From positions 268,851,416-268,915,415 of the forward strand of contig NC_066583.1 of NCBI RefSeq assembly GCF_024323335.1: DNA of 64,000 bases, written 5' to 3'. This DNA is from Lathyrus oleraceus (lineage: Eukaryota; Streptophyta; Magnoliopsida; Fabales; Fabaceae). The position numbers and the translations under genes are program-made. Shown here in pieces: positions 47,417 to 59,144 of this stretch. The notes under the pieces were generated by a model. The model did not search any database. It had not been told where the DNA came from and was given only the letters and a program-made list of their open reading frames with translations. How positions within the stretch are numbered: the first letter of the stretch is position 1; each line of letters opens with the position of its first letter.

Positions 47417-47786
47417 AGATGCTGGATTCGTAGGTTTCGTAGGAGATCAGAAAGGAAGGATCAGAGGCTCCGGAACTATTGGTAATGGTACTCTTCCCTC
47501 TATATATGATGTCCTTTACGTAGAAGGATTAATGCATAATTTGTTATCCATAAGTCAATTAAGTGATAACGGTTATGATGTGATCTTTAATCAAAAAACA
47601 TGTAAAGCCATAAATCAAAATAATGGTTCTGTCCTATTCACAGGCAAGAGGAAAAACAATATTTATAAAATTAATCTTTCTGATTTAAAAGAACAAAATG
47701 TGAAATGTCTGATGTCTGTTCACGAAGAGCAATGGGTATGGCATAGACGCTTGGGCCACATTAGCATGAGGAAACTATCTCAGTAA
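47337..47786 (+). pseudogene. Protease and start of integrase of element D, shifted frame
   Basis: The copia protease active site DSG is at 47355-47363 (WYLDSGCSRHMTG), one frame away from gag. It runs into the pre-integrase zinc region (VWHRRLGHISMRKL, about 47728-47775) and ends at TAA 47784-47786, where a base appears to be missing. The next segment returns to the gag frame, so the two breaks cancel overall. Confidence 0.88.
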
Positions 47787-50389
47787 ATAAACTCGAGTTA
47801 GTCAGAGGCCTACCTAAACTGAAGTTCTCTTCAGATGCTCTATGTGAAGCATGTCAGAAAGGGAAATTTTCAAAAAATTATTTCAAAAAGAAAACTATTG
47901 TTACTACCTCTAAGCCTCTGGAACTTCTTCACATTGATTTATTTGGTCCTGTGAAAACAGCATCAGTCAATGGAAAGAAGTACGGACTAGTCATTGTTGA
48001 TGATTTCAGTCGCTGGACATGGGTGAAATTCCTTAAACACAAGAGTGAGTCTCACTCTGTATTCACTAGTTTCTGCTCCAAAGTGCAAAAAGAATTTGAC
48101 TCTAAAATTATCAGAGTCAGAAGTGATCATGGTGGGGAATTCGAAAATAAATCCTTTGAGGAATTATTTGACTCTAATGGAATATCCCATGATTTCTCCT
48201 GCCCTAGAACTCCACAACAAAATGGAGTTGTAGAGAGGAAGAATAGGACACTCCAAGAGATGGCCAGAACTATGATCAACGAAACTAATGTGGCTAAGCA
48301 CTTTTGGGCCGAAGCTGTAAATACATCGTGTTACATTCAGAATAGAATCTCCATAAGACCTATTCTGGAAAAGACTCCCTATGAACTGTGTAAAGGAAGA
48401 AAACCAAACATTTCATATTTTCATCCATTTGGATGTTCTTGCTTTATTTTAAACACTAAAGCACATCTGAACAAGTTTGATTCTAAAGCACAGAAAGGTA
48501 TTATGTTAGGATACTCAGAACGCTATAAAGGCTACAAAGTATACAATACAGAAACCAAAATTGTGGAAGAATCAATCCATGTCAGATTTGACGATAAGCT
48601 TGAACCTGAAAAGTCAAAGCTAGTTGAAAATTTTACAGATTTAGAAATCACTTTTGCAGGATCTGACAAAGCTCCAGAAGCAACTGCCATTCAGAATTCT
48701 GAGGAAATTAATCTTCCATTAATCCCCAGGAAAGCTAAAAGTCGCCTCAACGTATCTGAAGAATTGATTCTGGGCAACAAGGACGAACCTGTCAGAACCA
48801 GATCTACATTCAGGACTTCTGAAGAGACTCCTCTGGGACTAGTGTCTCTGATCGAGCCTACGTCCTGTGATGAAGCACTTCAAGATAACGACTGGGTTCA
48901 AGCCATGCAAGAAGAATTAGATCAATTCACAAAGAATGATGTCTGGGATCTTGTTCCCAAGCCCAGAGGCACTCACGTTATCGGAACCAGATGGGTATTC
49001 AGAAACAAGCTGAACGAGAAAGGAGAAGTCGTCAGAAACAAAGCTCGACTGATAGCTCAAGGTTACAGTCAACAAGAGGGTATTGACTACAATGAAACCT
49101 TTGCTCCAGTCGCAAGGTTAGAATCTATTCGTCTTCTTGTATCTTTCGCTATAAACCATTCTATTAAATTATATCAAATGGATGTCAAGAGCGCATTCCT
49201 TAATGGTTATATATCAGAAGAAGTGTATGTCAACCAACCTCCAGGTTTTGAAAATTCAAATTTTCCAGAACATGTTTTTAAACTTAAAAAATATTTATAT
49301 GGACTTAAACAAGCTCCCAGAGCTTGGTATGAACGTTTAAGTAACTTTCTTCTGGAACACAATTTTATCAAATGGAAAGTTGACTCCACACTCTTCTGTA
49401 AAAACCTTAACAATGATCTCATGATATGCCAGATATACGTTGATGATATTATTTTTGGTTCAGCTAACGCCTCTGTTTGTCAAGAATTCTCTGAGTTAAT
49501 GCAGGCAGAATTTGAAATGAGCTTAATGCAAGAACTAAAGTTCTTTCTAGGAATTCAAATTAACCAAACCTCAGAAGTCACGTACGTTCATCAAAGCAAA
49601 TACATAAAAGATGTTCTGAAGAAATTTGACATGGCTGAATGCAACTCTGCAAAAACTCCCATGCATCCAACATGCATTCTTGAAAAGGAAGAAGTCAGTA
49701 AAAAGGTTTGTCAGAAGCTCTATCGTGGTATGATAGGCTCCCTTCTCTATCTGACTGCTACTCGACCTGATATTCTCTTTAGTGTCTGTCTATGTGCCAG
49801 ATTCCAATCAGATCCTAGAGAAACTCACTTAACAGCAGTTAAGAGAATTTTCAAATATCTGAAAGGAACTCCTAACCTGGGCCTGATGTATGAGAAAACA
49901 TCAGAGTATAGACTTTCGGGTTACTGTGATGCAGATTACGCAGGAGATAGATTGGAACGAAAAAGCACATCTGGAAATTGTCAGCTCCTAGGAAACAATC
50001 TGATATCATGGGCCAACAAAAGACAGTCAACTATCGCTCTATCAACTGCAGAAGCTGAATACATCTCAGCATCACTATGCACAACTCAAATGCTCTGGAT
50101 GAAGAATCAGTTAGAAGATCTGCAAATCTTCGAGAATAACATTCCTATCTTTTGTGATAATACTGCTGCCATTTGTTTAAGTAAGAATCCTATTCTACAC
50201 TCCAGAGCCAAGCACATTGAAATAAAACATCATTTTATCAAAGACTATGTTCAGAAAGGGATAGTAACATTGAAGTTCATTGATACAGATCATCAATGGG
50301 CAGATATCTTTACTAAGCCTTTAGCTGAAGATAGATTTCTTTTTATCTTAGAAAATCTGAACATTGCCCTGAATAAATTGTGCCTCTGA
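47787..50389 (+). CDS. pol: Integrase, RT and RNase H of element D
   Basis: The frame is open from about 47788 and has a late internal ATG at 47951. Integrase: zinc-finger cysteines in CEACQKGKF (near 47850), then D in HIDLFGP (about 47930), D in RSDHGGEFEN (about 48120) and E in GVVERKNR (about 48230). RT: YQMDVKSAFLNGYI (about 49172-49213), KKYLYGLKQAPRAWY, and YVDD at 49436-49447. RNase H: GYCDADYAGD (about 49921) and the final CDNTAAICLSKNP and WADIFTKPL blocks, ending at TGA 50387-50389. All catalytic motifs look intact. Expression as Gag-Pol is prevented only by the two upstream frame breaks. Confidence 0.92.
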
Positions 50390-50858
50390 AGATGTAAAAT
50401 GAGACTCTGACATAAACAAATGAGGTTCTGCCTCTGACTCTGATACTTCTACCTAGTTAAGAAGATATCTGAGTTTGAAATCTCCAGGAACCATTCGTTT
50501 GGTATTCCTGAAGATCAGATAAAGCAAACACGTGGAGTGACTTGCGTCTAACCTTGGAACTTCTAGACAGCTGTCCGGAAGTAAATCAAAGGACAGACGT
50601 TTGAGATCTCCTCGAGCAGTGTGCATACTGTTGGGATTAGACATTCATTAATGAGCCATAATCATTTCTCCCTCTAAACGTGCTAACTTGGTTTTTGTGC
50701 TAACTCTGATTTGCGTGTCGTTTTGCATGCGTTTCTTTTGGGTATTTAAACACTCCTCTCACACTTCACACATACTTCACTCTCACTCACTTGCTCAAAC
50801 CTAGTTCTCTCAGGAAATTCTGCAAACAGTTCATCTTCATCTCAGTTCTTCATCAACA
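50390..50858 (+). other. Spacer between pol and env-like ORF of element D
   Basis: No coding signal. Its last 120 bases resemble a plant promoter and leader: TATTTAAA at 50743-50750, then a CT- and CA-rich stretch, then ATG at 50859 in the context CAACAATGG. Confidence 0.6.
50743..50750 (+). promoter_or_regulatory. Possible internal TATA box for the env-like ORF
   Basis: TATTTAAA lies 109 bases before the ORF start, with a C/T-rich, ORF-free leader between. It could give a separate mRNA for the third ORF; splicing from the LTR leader is the alternative. Confidence 0.4.
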
Positions 50859-53081
50859 ATGGATTCTCAACAACAATCTGTATTCAACTACTCTCAGCAA
50901 ATGAATTCCAGCAACGCAGCTCAAAGCACATCTACTCCAACCGTTACAGGCGTAACTACAACACCAGTTTACAAGGAGCCTCACATTCTTGACCGTGAGC
51001 CTCATATAAATCTTGCAACTCCTTTTGAGAAACTGGACGTGCTGTGTGAATCCCTAGTGGATTTCAACAACATGAAGAGAAATGGCGTAGACCTCACTGA
51101 AGAACTTCATCAACAAGGTTGGGGAAACTATTTTCAACGCCTCTACGGTCCAGTTTACCCAAACCTTATTAAGGAATTCTGGAGGTTTGCTGATGATGAC
51201 GATCATTTCATCGTCTCCTACGTCTTGGGTGTCAAAATAGTGATCACTGAAAAATCAATCGCTGCCTTGCTGAACATGGAAAAGGCTGGAGGTAGAAGAA
51301 TTTACAACATAAATCCCAGAGCCAAATACATTGCTCATGAAATCAACCCAACAATATTCAAACTCAACACAGAAGGAAATCCCTCAAAGAACAAGGAACT
51401 ACATCAGAATCTCCGGGTGTGGCTCAAAATCATTCTGGGAATTATTCATCATCGCCCAACATCAAACTCATCAGATTACATCAATACAGATCAGAAATGT
51501 ATTATGTATTGTATTCATAAAGGTCTGAAGCTTTGCCTCCCAGCGCTCCTCTTCAAATACCTCAGAGATTCTGTACCGGAAACCAGGAATAACATGAAAC
51601 CCAAAACCTACATTCCTCTGGGAAGACTCCTCTCAGACGTGCTGATAGAAAATGGTCTCGTGGACCATCTGATTAAACACAAACTCATGGAAGACTTGGC
51701 AATAGAAACTGGAAGGCCTTTGAACTCAAGAAATCTGAAGAGCATGGGGATTCTGGAGAAGATTCACGTTAAACCTACTCTGGACACTTCTTGGGAAGCC
51801 CTAAAAGATCAGAGGGATATGCCAAATGGTCTATGTAAGTTCTACAGGGATGAACCCAAAGAGGCAATTCTCCACTATCTCCAACGTCTGAAGGATGAAG
51901 GAGTGGACATCTCAGATATCAGATTGAGCGATCTGCCAGATTCAGCTCCAGACTTTGTGAGGTTTAAAAGAGGTCCATCTGAGAAGGCATCCAAGGCGAA
52001 GAAAGCGAAGCTAGGGGAATCCTCTGAATCAAGACCTTCAGCACCTCTGCAAGAGTCTTCTGGTAAGTCTGCCTCTACTGCTCCCTCTGTACAGCAACTT
52101 TCTTCTTCTACTCCTCTACCAACACCCATCTATACCACATCTGAAACCCCTCCTTCCACAACCAGAACATCTCAACCACTACCCAAATTCAACCTTGCCA
52201 ATACTTCCTTACCCCAATCTGAAGCTGAAGAAATGAATCAAACCACTTCATCATCCTCAGCCCCAGAATCACCTCCCTACTTTGTCCTTTCTTCTGACAC
52301 AGAACCCTCTGACCCCGCTTCTCCCACTCTAGCCCAACTTCAAACTCTAAACCGAAATTCACAACAACCTCCACCTGAACCTGAAGTAACTTCACCACCC
52401 ACAGAACAACCAACCGTCACTCCATCTGAAGATCATCCCTCTGACCTTAATACCTCTGACATTACCCCTCTAAACACTTCCGCTGAACCTCCAACTCTCA
52501 ACCTAAGCCCTCCAAACTCTCCACCTCAACCATCTGAACCAGAACATTCCCTACCAACCCTAGAGGAAGCAATTTTGCTGTTTGCAGGAGCATCAGTTGA
52601 AAAGGTCAAGTCTCTGACCATCAACTCTGGCATCAGTGATGATCCTGACTCTGTTAGGACACACTGGAACAGAGTCATTGGCTGGATGACATCTGAGGCC
52701 TTTAAACTGAAGCACATCTCTGAAGCTGAAGAAAAGGCCAGAAGGGAAGAAGAAGAAGAAAGAGCCAGACAAGAAGAACTTCTGAGGATAAGGGAAGCTG
52801 AAGCCAAAGCACTAGCCGATGCTGCTGCTGCTGCTGAAGCTGAAGCTGAAGCACAAGCTGCTGTTGAAGCTGAAGCTAAAGCCGCTGCTGAAGCACAGAA
52901 TGCTCTGACTCAGGGGGAGTCCTCCACTTTTACCCCTCTGGTTCTCAAAACCCTTGAGGAGCTTCAGAAAGAGCAGAAGGAAGTCCGAGCCAGATTGGAT
53001 CAACAGGACACAGTCAACGCCAACATCCAGAACCTGCTGACTCAACTGCTTCAGAGAATGCCTCCTCCTCCCAACCCTTAG
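50859..53081 (+). CDS. Env-like third ORF of element D (740 aa)
   Basis: Intact ORF in the position of the SIRE-type env-like gene. About residues 45-310 form a globular region that resembles the putative plant transposon protein domain found in many legume repeats (motif GWGNYFQRLYGPVYPNLIKEFW). Residues 370-570 are rich in P, S and T with no complexity. Residues 620-730 are an alpha-helical, E/A/K-rich segment that is very likely coiled coil. I see no signal peptide and no clear membrane segment, so an envelope role is not supported by this sequence. The function in the family is unknown. Confidence 0.85.
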   Translation: MDSQQQSVFNYSQQMNSSNAAQSTSTPTVTGVTTTPVYKEPHILDREPHINLATPFEKLDVLCESLVDFNNMKRNGVDLTEELHQQGWGNYFQRLYGPVYPNLIKEFWRFADDDDHFIVSYVLGVKIVITEKSIAALLNMEKAGGRRIYNINPRAKYIAHEINPTIFKLNTEGNPSKNKELHQNLRVWLKIILGIIHHRPTSNSSDYINTDQKCIMYCIHKGLKLCLPALLFKYLRDSVPETRNNMKPKTYIPLGRLLSDVLIENGLVDHLIKHKLMEDLAIETGRPLNSRNLKSMGILEKIHVKPTLDTSWEALKDQRDMPNGLCKFYRDEPKEAILHYLQRLKDEGVDISDIRLSDLPDSAPDFVRFKRGPSEKASKAKKAKLGESSESRPSAPLQESSGKSASTAPSVQQLSSSTPLPTPIYTTSETPPSTTRTSQPLPKFNLANTSLPQSEAEEMNQTTSSSSAPESPPYFVLSSDTEPSDPASPTLAQLQTLNRNSQQPPPEPEVTSPPTEQPTVTPSEDHPSDLNTSDITPLNTSAEPPTLNLSPPNSPPQPSEPEHSLPTLEEAILLFAGASVEKVKSLTINSGISDDPDSVRTHWNRVIGWMTSEAFKLKHISEAEEKARREEEEERARQEELLRIREAEAKALADAAAAAEAEAEAQAAVEAEAKAAAEAQNALTQGESSTFTPLVLKTLEELQKEQKEVRARLDQQDTVNANIQNLLTQLLQRMPPPPNP

Positions 53082-53228
53082 GCACTTAGGATTTTTTTTG
53101 CCTGTTGCTTTGCTTATCTTTGTTTATGATGTTTTTTTTTGTCATCATCTCTGATGTTTTGTTTCTCTTATCTGAATATATATCTTTCTTCCTGCTTATT
53201 AATTTGTTTAAGTCTTTTTGATTCTAAC

Positions 53229-53240
53229 AAAAAAGGGGGA
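53229..53240 (+). other. Upstream polypurine tract of element D
   Basis: AAAAAAGGGGGA, about 270 bases before the 3' LTR and nearly the same as the LTR-adjacent tract. Possibly an extra plus-strand primer. Confidence 0.6.
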
Positions 53241-53495
53241 GAAAATCAAATAGCTCTGATGAAAAATTGCCTAATGCCTTAAGCACTTTGCAAACATATT
53301 ATTCTATAAAATAAATCTATCTAATACTTGACTTAAGAAATTGCAGAAAGGTATCGAAACTTCATTGCTCGGAAGCTCTGGTAAGAACTTCTCAACTCCC
53401 TAGCCTATCTCAGGGGGAGCTCATTTCTATCTGATCTGATAAACTCTATTCTTTTTAATGTTTCATCTGTCATTTGAGTTTGTTTTGTCATCATC

Positions 53496-53508
53496 AAAAA
53501 GGGGGAGA
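53496..53508 (+). other. Polypurine tract of element D next to the 3' LTR
   Basis: AAAAAGGGGGAGA directly before the LTR start at 53510. Confidence 0.85.
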
Positions 53509-53509
53509 T

Positions 53510-54561
53510 TAGAAGAACAAAAATTGTTCTACAATAGATTCCAGGATTTTGATGATAACAAAGGATGAAACCAAAAATGGCACTCTAACAAAAAGTTTCT
53601 AAGTGTGCAGGATTCTAAACAAGAAGAAAGGAATCTGATTACGTCATCAGATACAGAATCAAATCAGATACAAATTATCAGAAGATCAGAAGCATCTGAA
53701 GTAGAAACGCGCTCTAGAAGTTCTGACTCTGAGTAAAACAGCATATAAGAATATCAGAAGCATCTGAAGAAGAAGCGCACTCTAGAAGTTCTGACTCTGA
53801 GCAACGGTACATCAGAACTCCAGAAGTCTCAAGATCATCTGAGGTCAACACTGGAAATCTAAAAGATGAGGACTATCAGAAGCTCTGAAGCCACATCTCA
53901 AGATATCAGTCTAACAGAGTAACGCAGACTCTGATAATGGATTTCCTTATCCAGAAAGAGTAACGGCAACTTCAACTTCAAATGGAAAGAAACTATTTTT
54001 GGAAAGAAGTTATTCAGGGAGACAAACTTGTTCTGGCAAGAAACAAAGAAGTTATGGCATTAAACTCTCATCAAGACTAAATTTCTGCCATTACTACAAA
54101 CGGTCGTTTTCACCTCTATATAAAGAACGACGAACCTCATTGAGAGATACACCTGAACACACTGAAATATTCTCTCTCTCTCTCTCTAATCTTTTCACGA
54201 GCTTTTGCTCATAACGTGAAATTTCTTATCTACTCTAATTGTTGTAATACTTGCTTTATACTAGAAGCACTCTAGATTACAATTCTGTGTTTACCTCAAT
54301 TATTTTAATTCCTCAAGTGACTATGCGCAGTTTGTAAAACTTGAGAGGACTAAGAGATCCTTCTCTTAGACGTTGGTTGTAATAATCTTTCAAGATTAGT
54401 GGATTAAGTCCTTGTTGAAGGCGAAATCACCTTGGCCGGGTGGACTGGAGTAACTTTGTGTTATAAGCGAACCAGTATAAAATCCTGTGTGATTTTATTT
54501 TGCAAAAGCGCTTATTTTCCAAAACAATTCAAACCCCCCTTTCTTGTTTTTCTCACCTTCA
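53510..54561 (+). repeat. 3' LTR of element D
   Basis: 1052 bp, collinear with 44483-45531, with a CT run longer by two bases and a few substitutions. The end CTCACCTTCA is followed by CTAAG. The first bases, TAGAAGAAC, depart from the TGTAAGAAC of the 5' LTR. Confidence 0.93.
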
Positions 54562-54566
54562 CTAAG
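54562..54566. repeat. Target-site duplication of element D (CTAAG), right copy
   Basis: Matches 44478-44482; the LTR of G resumes here. Confidence 0.92.
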
Positions 54567-55495
54567 ATACAAAAATGAGTTTGATGAGTTGTGTTGATTT
54601 TACCTTAAAAAAGAGTTTATGAAAATGGTGTTTGTGATTAAATTGCACTAAAGTCTATGGGCAAAGGTGAATATTCTAGAGAAACAAGCCAAGTGTCTTG
54701 TGTCCAAAATAATCAGAGTAAGGGTAGGAGAGCTCCATCCCTACTCATTCCCCATCACTTAAGGCTCGTGACGCATAATATTAATCATAGTTTTACTGGC
54801 TTTTGAGTTTGATTAAGAAAATACCATTTGACGTTGGATTAAGGGTTTATTGCTTTGATTATGAAATTGGTGACGTATAATGAAAATACAAAGTAACCAG
54901 GCAAGAAAGTAAAAGGTCTCATTGTAAGGTAGCCCAAGAGAAAGCCTTGTGTGTGCAAAAGTGACCTAAGCTAACAAGTGGATAATGATCTTACAGTCAT
55001 GTCTCCATAGGATAGTTCAGTGATGCCATTCTTACAATAGGATTATAAGTTATAGATGAAATCCAATGTTGAGGAAAAGTGCCAAGATATTAGGCAAAGA
55101 TATCCAAGCAAGGGTCCTAAATGAAATCCTCTAAGTCCAAGGTTGATTGCAAGTGAAATACATCTTTTTGGTCTTATAATTTTATAATTTTTTTATTGTT
55201 TTTGATTGTATGATGATAATAAGTAAATAATAATAATAAACATGCATGAGAAGTTTATACAATCATAATGATAATGTGTACTTGAAAGTAAATTACAATG
55301 AAATATAATTGACATAAAGTAAATAACAAGATCACAATACAAAGGTTAACAATGAAAGTTAGTGAAGTATAATTAGTGCTTAGTTAAATGTACAAAGTAA
55401 ACATTTAAGGATTATCTATCCATATATCAAATGACTCAAAATATGGTGCATCAAGGGATAACTTATCACTGATTCAAAGTATTGAAGATGATCCT

Positions 55496-57776
55496 TGTAA
55501 CACCCCTTTTTCTATCCCAAAATACTTAATATATAATCAGAGTAAATAAGCACGCATATAAACAAAAGGGCATCACATCAACGTTTTCAAAAACTAAAAG
55601 CTTTCAAAAACCAACATCATTCATCATCAATATACAATACACCTGGTCATTTAAAATGACACATTTCACTTATCATGAATATTCAAGAATATGCGTTCGC
55701 AGCGGAAAATAATGAATACTCATGTATTTCATAAAATGATCCATGTCCCATACCATGATCATCTCTCAATCATCTCCTCAAGATAAAATAAAACCATATC
55801 CAGAATATTTGGCACTATGGCCTCTCAAACAGCAATTGCAAATAAACATGTTCACAAGTAATAACATAATACGTATCCAAATCAGATATGAGTTCAATAC
55901 TACCAATCTACCCCGTGTTACATGACCAGAGCATTGACTCATTACCTAGTCTCTAAGCTAAAACACGGAAACTCTCCGGCTAAATCTCGAGTGAGCTACC
56001 GTCCACTTACTTCAGCAATACTACTCTGGAGTGTCTGCACGATGCCATGTAAAGCAACATTCAAACAGAAGGGTGAGAATTCAAATCATTATGAAGAAGT
56101 ATAATAAGGCACAATGATTAAATCAACAATGAACGGAATTCCTCACACCTTGTATAACCATGTCAATAATATTAACCAACATTTATTTCACATGTTTCAA
56201 GCACACATCAAAACTCAAGGAGTATAATATTCAAATCCAATATTATATTCCCAAATATACACACAACTACACCTATCACATAAGCACATATTTTGCCAAA
56301 TTATGTATCCAAACATCACCAAATTCAATTACCATATCTCATACACACCTCACAATCACGTCAATGCATACATTCAATTATCACATAACTCTAATGTGAC
56401 TCAATGCAAGACATGTGACTCTATGCATGTGGTACCGCAATGTGAACCCAATGTTTCACCGCTTTCCGATTCAATATCTAGAATCCAAGCCACGCTTCCG
56501 ATCCGGACAAGATCAAAGTCACTACGTCTATTTCCAATTAAGGATCAACGTCTGCTACGCCTATTTCCATTCAAGGATCAACGTCTAATACCATGTGAAC
56601 CCACAGTTTCACCGCTTCCACCATGAAGCCGACCATGCCATGAATGAATGTACAAATACCAACACATATGCAATTAAGATCATCTCTACCATCTTAACAC
56701 TCCACATATCACCATAATTCAACTCGATGAATTATCCACCAATGGTACATATACACATTCATAACAATATATCATTCACAAATATAGGCTAATTATCCAC
56801 TACGCACACTTAGATTGCATTACAACTTTTAAAATCTTAATTTTTCATTTTTCAACAGTGGTAACCGGTTAACGCTCGGAGGGTAACCAGTTAACACAAA
56901 ACAGAATCAACTTCCTGCGCAGATTTTTAAGCAAGTAACCGGTTAACGCTCAGAGGGTAACCGGTTAACATAAAACAGAATCAACTTCCTGCGCAGATTT
57001 TTAAGCAAGTAACCAGTTAACGCTCCGAGGGTAACCAGTTAACGCAAAACAGAATGCAGAATTTTCTGCGTTTTTCATCGTTGGAGGACTTTCGGACCTC
57101 CGATTTCGATTCCGTAAAAATCCAAATGTTCAAAAAATTATAACTCATACAATACTCTAAGTATATAACGTTAATTTGCAGTTTTAACACAATTAAATCA
57201 CCACAATCAAGAATACTCATCAAAACCTAACAATTCCAAAACCATGAAATTTAAGGATTTCAACGTAGACATATTTCTACCCATTGACCCAATCATACTA
57301 ACCCATAACAATAAGGATTCTCCCCCTTACCTCTTCAATTTTCAAAAAACCTTAGCTTCTCTCTTGTTCTTCCCCTCTTCTCTTTACTTTTCCTCTTTTC
57401 TTTCTCTGTTGCCATCAATGAGCAAATGAATCTTACTTCTCACTCTCCTCACCTCTTATATCCTAGTATTATATTTGGGCTTAAAGAATGATACCTCTAA
57501 TTTAATTATTAGGCCCAATAATACTTAGTATTATAATATCTCTATTTAATTCAAATAAATTAAATCAACTCAATATGCACACCAAGTTAATTAATTCAAT
57601 TATTCATTATATCTCATATCAACTAAATAATTAATTAATACACCAAATTAATTAATATAATCAATTATTATACTACCTAACAACCAATTAATTAATTAAC
57701 ACTCTAAATAAATAAAATAAAATATAATAATAATAATAATAATATAAGAAATAAATACTAATATTGGGTTGTTACA
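55496..57776. mobile_element. Element H: solo LTR, probably gypsy
   Basis: A 2281-bp unit starting TGTAACACCCC and ending GGTTGTTACA, flanked by ATCCT at 55491-55495 and 57777-57781. It has LTR-type ends and a 5-bp duplication but no internal coding region, primer site or second LTR, so it is a solo LTR left by recombination. Orientation is uncertain. On the minus strand a GGATATAAGAGG TATA-like motif near 57452-57465 is followed by a purine-rich leader, which favours minus. It lies within the LTR of G. Confidence 0.8.
56861..57050. repeat. 74-bp tandem repeat with AACCGGTTAAC palindromes in H
   Basis: GTAACC(G/A)GTTAACGCTC starts at 56861, 56935 and 57009, exactly 74 bp apart. Each unit carries two copies of the near-palindrome AACCGGTTAAC about 25 bp apart; some copies have G to A at the centre. 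Confidence 0.88.
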
Positions 57777-59136
57777 ATCCTTGATCATCTAATAATAGAT
57801 TTGAAACAATGAAAGTTATATAACCCCAAGTCCATCTATCAATTATTTGACAAATGGAAGGTTATATCACTTAATGATTACAAGTTAGAAAGTGAATAAT
57901 GATTAAGTCAAACAATGAAACACAAGTGTTAGAGGGTTAGTAGTTAATGGAAGCAAAAGAAGTCAAATGGATAAAAAAGTTAGAATCACAACTATGACTT
58001 CATCTATGCATCAAATGACTTAAGTATTGTTAAATAGAGACAACATATCAATACCTCTAAGTATCATGAATGATCCATTGATCATTAATTGATAGATTTG
58101 AAGTATTTAAGGTTTTATCAACCCTAAATAACCAAGATCATGACCAAATAGATTTCATTAACCACCATTAAATAAGGCATGAAATGTCAACAAAATAAGT
58201 CAAAGTAAAATAAACCAAGTGTAGAATAAAATAAAAGAGGAAAAAAATACGTCAAGTTTGTTTGGAAAATATTTTGATTAGAATGAATATAAGTGGTGAA
58301 AAAAAATAAAATCAAAATGAAATAATATGATTGAAAAATAATAAAAATGAAATAAAAAAGAAATGAAAGAAAAATAAATAAATAAGAGTGAGGGCGCTGG
58401 GGGTTGAACCTTGACCTTTGGGTCATTGGGTCAACCCCCATCAACTTGGCCAAGCGCCTTGTGGTGACTACTAAACACGCTTAACATATAATATATTTAG
58501 TCAAACATTAAAATAAAACATGCGCTCAACATCCAATTAGAAGCAGACACAAAATATTTTCAAATTTGAAAACGCGCGTGGCAACGACCACTGAGTTATC
58601 TTCAACCTCAGACCGTGAAACTTCAGGTTCCAAAACTCATGTTTTTGGAGGGAATCAACCATGGATTCAACCTCTATACACCTCATCATTATCTTCTCCA
58701 CACTCACGAGTCATTGATTGGCTCTGTGTGTGGAGTATTTCTCAAGAGCTCTGAAATGTAACTTAACCTAAAAATAAATGTAAATGTTGAACAATGGATA
58801 ATCAGAACTTAAACCATAAAGTTAAGCATCCGTGAGGAATTTTGAGCAAGAGGGTAACTTTATTTGAGTGAAAATGATGAATACAAGTAGCTTATCGGAA
58901 TCGATCTCAGAGGGGGACTCTGATGATTGTGGATAGCTCGGGGAGGGCGGTTGTAGATGGTGCTAGTGTTTCATAAAGTTTAAGAGAGGTGGAGTGAAGG
59001 TTTTTGGGTGCTTAACTTAGATTGAAATGACTTACAACTCAGAAAAGTGAAACTCTATTTTTGATGGAGAAACTCGATTTTGAAGCAGAGTTTTTCTGGC
59101 TTGAAAAACGTTGTTGAAACATGGAATACCTTCCTC

Positions 59137-59144
59137 TATTTATA
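59137..59144 (-). promoter_or_regulatory. TATA box in the LTR of G
   Basis: The minus strand reads CCCTATAAATAGAGGAAGG, a consensus plant TATA box, in LTR sequence oriented minus. Confidence 0.7.

Larger units (their letters stand above)
44483..54561 (+). mobile_element. Element D: SIRE/Maximus-type Ty1/copia retrotransposon with env-like ORF
   Basis: 10.08 kb with 1049 and 1052 bp LTRs, CTAAG duplication, tRNA-Met primer site, copia domain order (protease, integrase, RT, RNase H) and an extra 740-codon ORF after pol. That extra ORF and the long GA-rich polypurine tracts are typical of the SIRE/Maximus lineage. LTRs differ only at scattered bases and in the length of a CT run, so insertion is recent. 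It sits in the LTR of G. Two small frame breaks (near 47335 and 47785) are the only damage seen in pol. Confidence 0.94.

Noticed and set aside
56160..56626. Short ORFs inside solo LTR H
   Set aside because: AT-rich, low-complexity frames in an LTR with no coding signature.
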